From an uncultured Clostridium sp. (lineage in GTDB: Bacteria; Bacillota; Clostridia; TANB77; CAG-508): a DNA stretch of 10,634 nt. The stretch spans positions 1 to 10,634 of the forward strand of contig USQZ01000051.1 in assembly GCA_900556975.1 (NCBI GenBank), written 5' to 3'. This document shows positions 6,602-10,634 of the stretch, one piece after another. The translations under genes were made by a program, and so were the position numbers. Under the pieces are notes generated by a model. It saw only the letters and a list, made by a program, of their open reading frames with translations. It was not told the origin of the DNA and searched no databases. Position 1 is the stretch's first letter. Each line of letters starts with the position of its first letter.

Positions 6602-9600
6602 ATGAGAACTGGAATTTTAAAAAAAGCAATTGCAGTTATCTGTATCATGGCAATGATTCTGCCTATATCATCAGAAGTATTAGCCAAGATTACAGAAACG
6701 GCAAAAGACACGGAGCAGAAGTTTGGAATAACTTTATTACATCAAAGTAGCCTATTGAGTAATTCAAATTCGAAAGTAAGCTTTGCATATAAAATAGATA
6801 ATAGAAACTTCTATAGAGTATATGCAGGGACAAACGATTTTGAAACTACAATAGTGTGCTTGAATAAAGATGGAAAGTTTCCACAAGAAGATGGTGCAAG
6901 TACAGGAACTTATAAAAGTTTAGGTACTGCAACAGCAGCAACATTAAAAGAAGCATATGCAAATATCGATGAAAACAAATCATCACAAATATTATGGCTT
7001 ATAAGAAATGCTGTACTTCCTGAGGATTCATCAGAATTGAAAGATATAAAATTAAGTAAAATTTATAAATCTTTAATTGATTCAACAGCATCAACAGAAA
7101 ATCCTGTTACACTAAGTCAGATCAAACAATACATAACAGAAGATGATTTAGTTTTCGCATATCAATGTGCAATCTGGCAAGCAACAAATTATTCAACAGT
7201 AAAAAATGCAGATAGTGCAGAGATACTAAGCAAAGTATATCAAGGAAACAGTACAGGAAATGATAGTGACTGGGATGGATTAGAAGGAAATGACAGATGG
7301 GGATATGGAGGAAGAAAAGGAACATATATAAAAGAAATGATAAGATTTTATATAAATAACTTTAGTACTTCAAATGATATAGTTCCTACATCAACAGCTA
7401 CAACAGTAAAACCAAAGATAACAGCCCCAACAACTACAGAGTATGAGAAAAAGGGATCAAAAATATTTGTTGGACCATTTAAAATAGAATCATCAGATTC
7501 ATCAAAGAAAACAAGCGATTATGCTGTAGATATTACATTCAAAGATGCAAGCGGAAAAGATTTATCAGTTAGTATGGGATCAACAGGATACTTATTAACA
7601 ACAACAAACACAACAAGTACAACATTATTAAGCCAAACAAAAGAAAGCTTAGAAGGAAAAGAATTCTATTTTGCATTCCCACTAAATACAAAGGTTAGAG
7701 AAATAAATATTAACTTATCAGTTGGAAGCATAACAACATCATCAGAAGGAACAGTATGGGTAGCAAAAGATGGAAACAACATGCAACCATTACTAACAGT
7801 TAAAAGGACAGAAACACCAGGAGAAAGCGTAAAAGCAAATTATAAATTTAATGTAACAACAACTACAAATTATGATGTTGCATTAAGAAAATATATAGCA
7901 ACAATATATAGAAATGGTAAAATAATTTACGATGGAGAAAAAAATAACGAAAGACAACCAGTTGTACATGCACCAACAGACACAAATCCTTTCAACCAAC
8001 AAGAATATTATCATTCAAAGAATCCAATCCAAGTAGAAGTTGGAGATAGAGTAGTGTACGGAATAGTGCTTTATAATGAGGGAGAAGATAAAGTAAGAAT
8101 AACACAAGTAATAGATCACTTACCCCCATCAGGATTAAAATTTGTAGATGGAAATGCCTTGCAAGATACAGGAGCAAAAAATGCGGAATGTACACAAGCA
8201 GGAAGCAATATTGTATATGAAAAAACAAATTCATATATATGCGAATTAACAAAAGGGTCAAAATCAACGGCAATACTTATGGAATTTGAAGTAACAGCAG
8301 ATGCAAAAGGAAAAATAGTAACAAACATTGCAGAAATAACAGGAATGACAGACTCATCAGGAAATCCACTAGACAGCGACATAGATTCAGCACCAAACAA
8401 TGCAAAGCTACCAACAACAGAAGATGAATGGCAAAATTACCAAGGTAATAGTAACAAATCAGATTTAACAGACAAAAATTATTATTATAAAGGATTCGAA
8501 GACGATGATGACTTCGAAAAAATAACAGTTCCAGCAGAAAAGAAAATAGATTTAGCATTAAGAAAATCAATTGAAACAGTAAATGGAGAAGCTAAAAACA
8601 GAGCAAAAACTCCAGATACATCACCATTAACAGACAATGATGAATCAACAACTACTTCTAATTTCACAGATATAAAAACACCAGTTGGAGTAAAAGTTGG
8701 AGATGTAGTTGTATATACAATAAGAGTATTCAACGAAGGAACAGCAGATGGATATGCAAGTCAAATTACTGACTACATTCCAGAAGGCTTAGGATTTATC
8801 GAAGGTTGCGATATAAACCAATCTTGGAAATTACCTACAGATGGAAACTTAACAACAGTAAAATTAAGCACAATAACAAATGGAACAAAAAATCTTTCAG
8901 TAGCAGATTTTAAAAATAATTCAACTATCCAATCACAAGACGACGTTAAAAATGTAAATATAATAAAAGGAAAAGTAGCAATAACAACAGATAAGCTAGC
9001 AACAGGAAAAGAAAACTTATTAAAAGCATTTGATAAAACAAATAAAAAATTAGATATTCACACAGTTCAAGTTGCATGTATTGTATTAGACGAAGCAACA
9101 GCAAGCAATTCTTTAAGAAACATAGCAGCAATTACAGAATACAAAGACGAAAATGAAACTGTAGTTAAAAAAGATATTGATTCAAACTCAGACAATGACT
9201 TAACAAACTTTGATGAGAAGAAACACGAAGATGATGAAGATTTTGAAAAACTAACATTACAAGAAACAGCATACGACTTAGCTTTGAAAAAATATGTATC
9301 AGCAGTAACAGATGCAGCAAATAATAAAAAGACAATATCAGATAGCCAAAAGAGAAACTTAAAAGTAACAAGCGTTGATGCATTAGAAAAAAGAAAAGAT
9401 TCAACAGAAAAATTAGATGCAACATATTCATTTGGAGTTGACAAAGAACAAAATCCAGTAGATGTTAAAAAAGGTGATTATGTTACATATACATTAAGAA
9501 TATATAATGAAGGTGCAACAGATGCAGTTGTTGGAGAAATATTTGATACAACACCAACAGGATTAGAATTTATCTCAAATAGTGCAATAAATACTAAATA

Positions 9601-10634
9601 TGGTTGGAAAAAGAGAACTGCAACATCAACAAGCGGATGGACAACAAATGAAGGATTAGTTTCAGAATATTTTAAAGACACAGTTATACCAGCATTTGAT
9701 GCAAGTAAAAAGAATGATACGCCAAGCTTTAATGAACAAACAGGAATCGGAATGGATATGGGTGTAAGTTATGTCGAATTAAAAATTGAATTCAAAGTAA
9801 CAACAGATGAAGCAAAAGTAATAAAAAATATAGCAGAAATAACAAAAGACGATGGAGACGACAATGACTCAACTCCAGATAATAAAAATGAAAAAGAAGA
9901 TGACGAAGATTTCGATGTAATCATCCCAAAGAAATTCGACTTATCATTACGTAAATTCATAACAAAAATAGATAACGCAGATGTTACAGATAGAGTTCCA
10001 AAAGTTAATACAACACCTTTAGACGACGGAACAGCGACAACAGCAAAATATGATCATACAAAAGAACCAAAGATAGTTGTAAAAGGACAAACAGTAATAT
10101 ATACATTAAGAGTTTACAATGAAGGAACAATAGATGGATATGCTTCAGAAATAACAGATGATTTACCAGAAGGAATTACATTCTTACCAAACAATGAAAC
10201 CAATATAACCTACAGATGGAAGATGTATGATAAAGATGGAAAAGAAACAGACAAAGTAGCAGACGCAGTAAAAATCAAAACAGATTATGGAGCAAAAGAA
10301 AACGGAAAAGAAACAACAAAACCAGATGACTACACAAAAGAAAAATATCCATACTATAAATCAAATACAAACTTATTAGTTGCTTATGATAAATCAACAA
10401 TGAAAGATGGACCAGACTACATAGATGTAAAAGTAGCATTTGAAGTAACACAAGACAGTGTAACAGATGGAAACAAAGTAATAATAAATACAGCAGAGAT
10501 TTCAAAAAATACAGATAAAGATGGAAAAGATGTTGAGGATATAGACTCAACACCAGGAAACAACAAAGAAGATGAAGATGATATAGACAAAGAATATTTA
10601 GTATTAAAATACTTTGATTTATCATTATTAAAAT
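6602..10634 (+). CDS. Giant surface protein: signal peptide, Cys-Gln thioester (TQXA/TED) domain, tandem DUF11-like modules (3' partial)
   Basis: There is no stop before the window end; 1344 codons are visible. AGGAG (6590-6594) lies seven bases before ATG 6602. An in-frame ATG at 6575, with TAGGA upstream, is an alternative start that adds nine residues. Residues 1-28 are a signal peptide (cleavage after VLA). Residues about 60-255 look like a thioester domain: Cys86 in TTIVCLNKDG and Gln188 in AYQCAIWQATNYS, matching the family's Cys plus xQxAIW signature, whose Cys-Gln thioester can bind host amines covalently. A beta-rich domain follows (about 280-420), then four complete modules of 221-242 residues from 424 and the start of a fifth at 1338. 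Each complete module has LALRKxI-like, VGDxVxYTxRVxNEG-like, IxDxxPxGLxF-like and NIAEIT-like blocks and an acidic C-terminal linker. It is probably a wall-anchored adhesin; any sortase signal lies outside the window. The gene is divergent from the carboxypeptidase gene. Confidence 0.85.
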   Translation, partial: MRTGILKKAIAVICIMAMILPISSEVLAKITETAKDTEQKFGITLLHQSSLLSNSNSKVSFAYKIDNRNFYRVYAGTNDFETTIVCLNKDGKFPQEDGASTGTYKSLGTATAATLKEAYANIDENKSSQILWLIRNAVLPEDSSELKDIKLSKIYKSLIDSTASTENPVTLSQIKQYITEDDLVFAYQCAIWQATNYSTVKNADSAEILSKVYQGNSTGNDSDWDGLEGNDRWGYGGRKGTYIKEMIRFYINNFSTSNDIVPTSTATTVKPKITAPTTTEYEKKGSKIFVGPFKIESSDSSKKTSDYAVDITFKDASGKDLSVSMGSTGYLLTTTNTTSTTLLSQTKESLEGKEFYFAFPLNTKVREININLSVGSITTSSEGTVWVAKDGNNMQPLLTVKRTETPGESVKANYKFNVTTTTNYDVALRKYIATIYRNGKIIYDGEKNNERQPVVHAPTDTNPFNQQEYYHSKNPIQVEVGDRVVYGIVLYNEGEDKVRITQVIDHLPPSGLKFVDGNALQDTGAKNAECTQAGSNIVYEKTNSYICELTKGSKSTAILMEFEVTADAKGKIVTNIAEITGMTDSSGNPLDSDIDSAPNNAKLPTTEDEWQNYQGNSNKSDLTDKNYYYKGFEDDDDFEKITVPAEKKIDLALRKSIETVNGEAKNRAKTPDTSPLTDNDESTTTSNFTDIKTPVGVKVGDVVVYTIRVFNEGTADGYASQITDYIPEGLGFIEGCDINQSWKLPTDGNLTTVKLSTITNGTKNLSVADFKNNSTIQSQDDVKNVNIIKGKVAITTDKLATGKENLLKAFDKTNKKLDIHTVQVACIVLDEATASNSLRNIAAITEYKDENETVVKKDIDSNSDNDLTNFDEKKHEDDEDFEKLTLQETAYDLALKKYVSAVTDAANNKKTISDSQKRNLKVTSVDALEKRKDSTEKLDATYSFGVDKEQNPVDVKKGDYVTYTLRIYNEGATDAVVGEIFDTTPTGLEFISNSAINTKYGWKKRTATSTSGWTTNEGLVSEYFKDTVIPAFDASKKNDTPSFNEQTGIGMDMGVSYVELKIEFKVTTDEAKVIKNIAEITKDDGDDNDSTPDNKNEKEDDEDFDVIIPKKFDLSLRKFITKIDNADVTDRVPKVNTTPLDDGTATTAKYDHTKEPKIVVKGQTVIYTLRVYNEGTIDGYASEITDDLPEGITFLPNNETNITYRWKMYDKDGKETDKVADAVKIKTDYGAKENGKETTKPDDYTKEKYPYYKSNTNLLVAYDKSTMKDGPDYIDVKVAFEVTQDSVTDGNKVIINTAEISKNTDKDGKDVEDIDSTPGNNKEDEDDIDKEYLVLKYFDLSLLK
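7871..10634 (+). repeat. Tandem DUF11-like/isopeptide-candidate modules within the surface protein
   Basis: Module starts: 7871 (YDVALRKYI), 8546 (IDLALRKSI), 9272 (YDLALKKYV), 9935 (FDLSLRKFI) and 10613 (FDLSLLK, cut by the window end). Spacings are 225, 242, 221 and 226 residues. The conserved residues are Lys430, Lys655, Lys897, Lys1118 and Lys1344; Asp505, Asp724, Asp982 and Asp1186 before the P-x-G turn; and Asn575, Asn840, Asn1076 and Asn1296 in the last strand. Modules 2 and 4 are closest (NEGTADGYASQITDYIPEG against NEGTIDGYASEITDDLPEG), which suggests alternate or pairwise duplication. Confidence 0.8.

Noticed and set aside
8116..10625. Numerous Leu/Phe/Ser-rich minus-strand open frames opposite the surface protein
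   Set aside because: They arise because the plus strand is rich in ACA, GCA, AAA and GAA codons, whose complements rarely form stops. They lack credible starts and protein character, and the plus-strand frame is continuous with domain structure.

Overview
The window looks like chromosome of a low-GC, Gram-positive bacterium, most likely an uncultured clostridial lineage. The evidence is AT-rich DNA, AGA/TTA/ACA/GCA-dominated codon use, strong Shine-Dalgarno sites, CCA-encoding tRNAs, a PBP5-type carboxypeptidase and a thioester-domain surface protein. No feature fixes the genus.

Left part (1-3150, + strand): the 3' part of a large polytopic membrane protein with a long charged cytoplasmic tail, resembling the VirB6/TrbL-like channel proteins of Gram-positive conjugation/type IV secretion loci. 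It is followed by a 66-residue ribbon-helix-helix protein and an intrinsic terminator that overlaps the small gene's stop codon. This is probably the end of a longer operon lying mostly to the left.

Middle (3151-5126): a separately promoted, secreted two-part protein (Big_2 Ig-like domain plus ComEC-like metallo-beta-lactamase domain) closed by a strong terminator. A minus-strand tRNA-Gly(GCC)-tRNA-Cys(GCA) pair follows, with its own promoter and terminator. The tRNA-Gly has an unusual tertiary pair: G19-C56 appears replaced by A19-U56.

Right part (5127-10634): a minus-strand D-alanyl-D-alanine carboxypeptidase, a roughly 250-bp divergent intergenic region with overlapping promoters and a 10-bp perfect inverted repeat, and then a giant plus-strand surface protein that runs off the right end. 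At least 1344 residues of it are visible: signal peptide, a Cys-Gln thioester domain (TQXA/TED type), a beta-rich spacer domain, and a tandem array of about 225-residue DUF11-like modules. Each complete module keeps a Lys, an Asp and an Asn at positions suited to an intramolecular isopeptide bond. This protein is the most interesting object here: a probable covalent-binding adhesin on a self-crosslinked stalk. The anchor (for example a sortase motif) must lie beyond the window.

Functionally the window combines cell-surface and cell-wall genes (carboxypeptidase, adhesin, secreted hydrolase) with the edge of a conjugation-like locus. No insertion sequence, CRISPR array or riboswitch was recognised.
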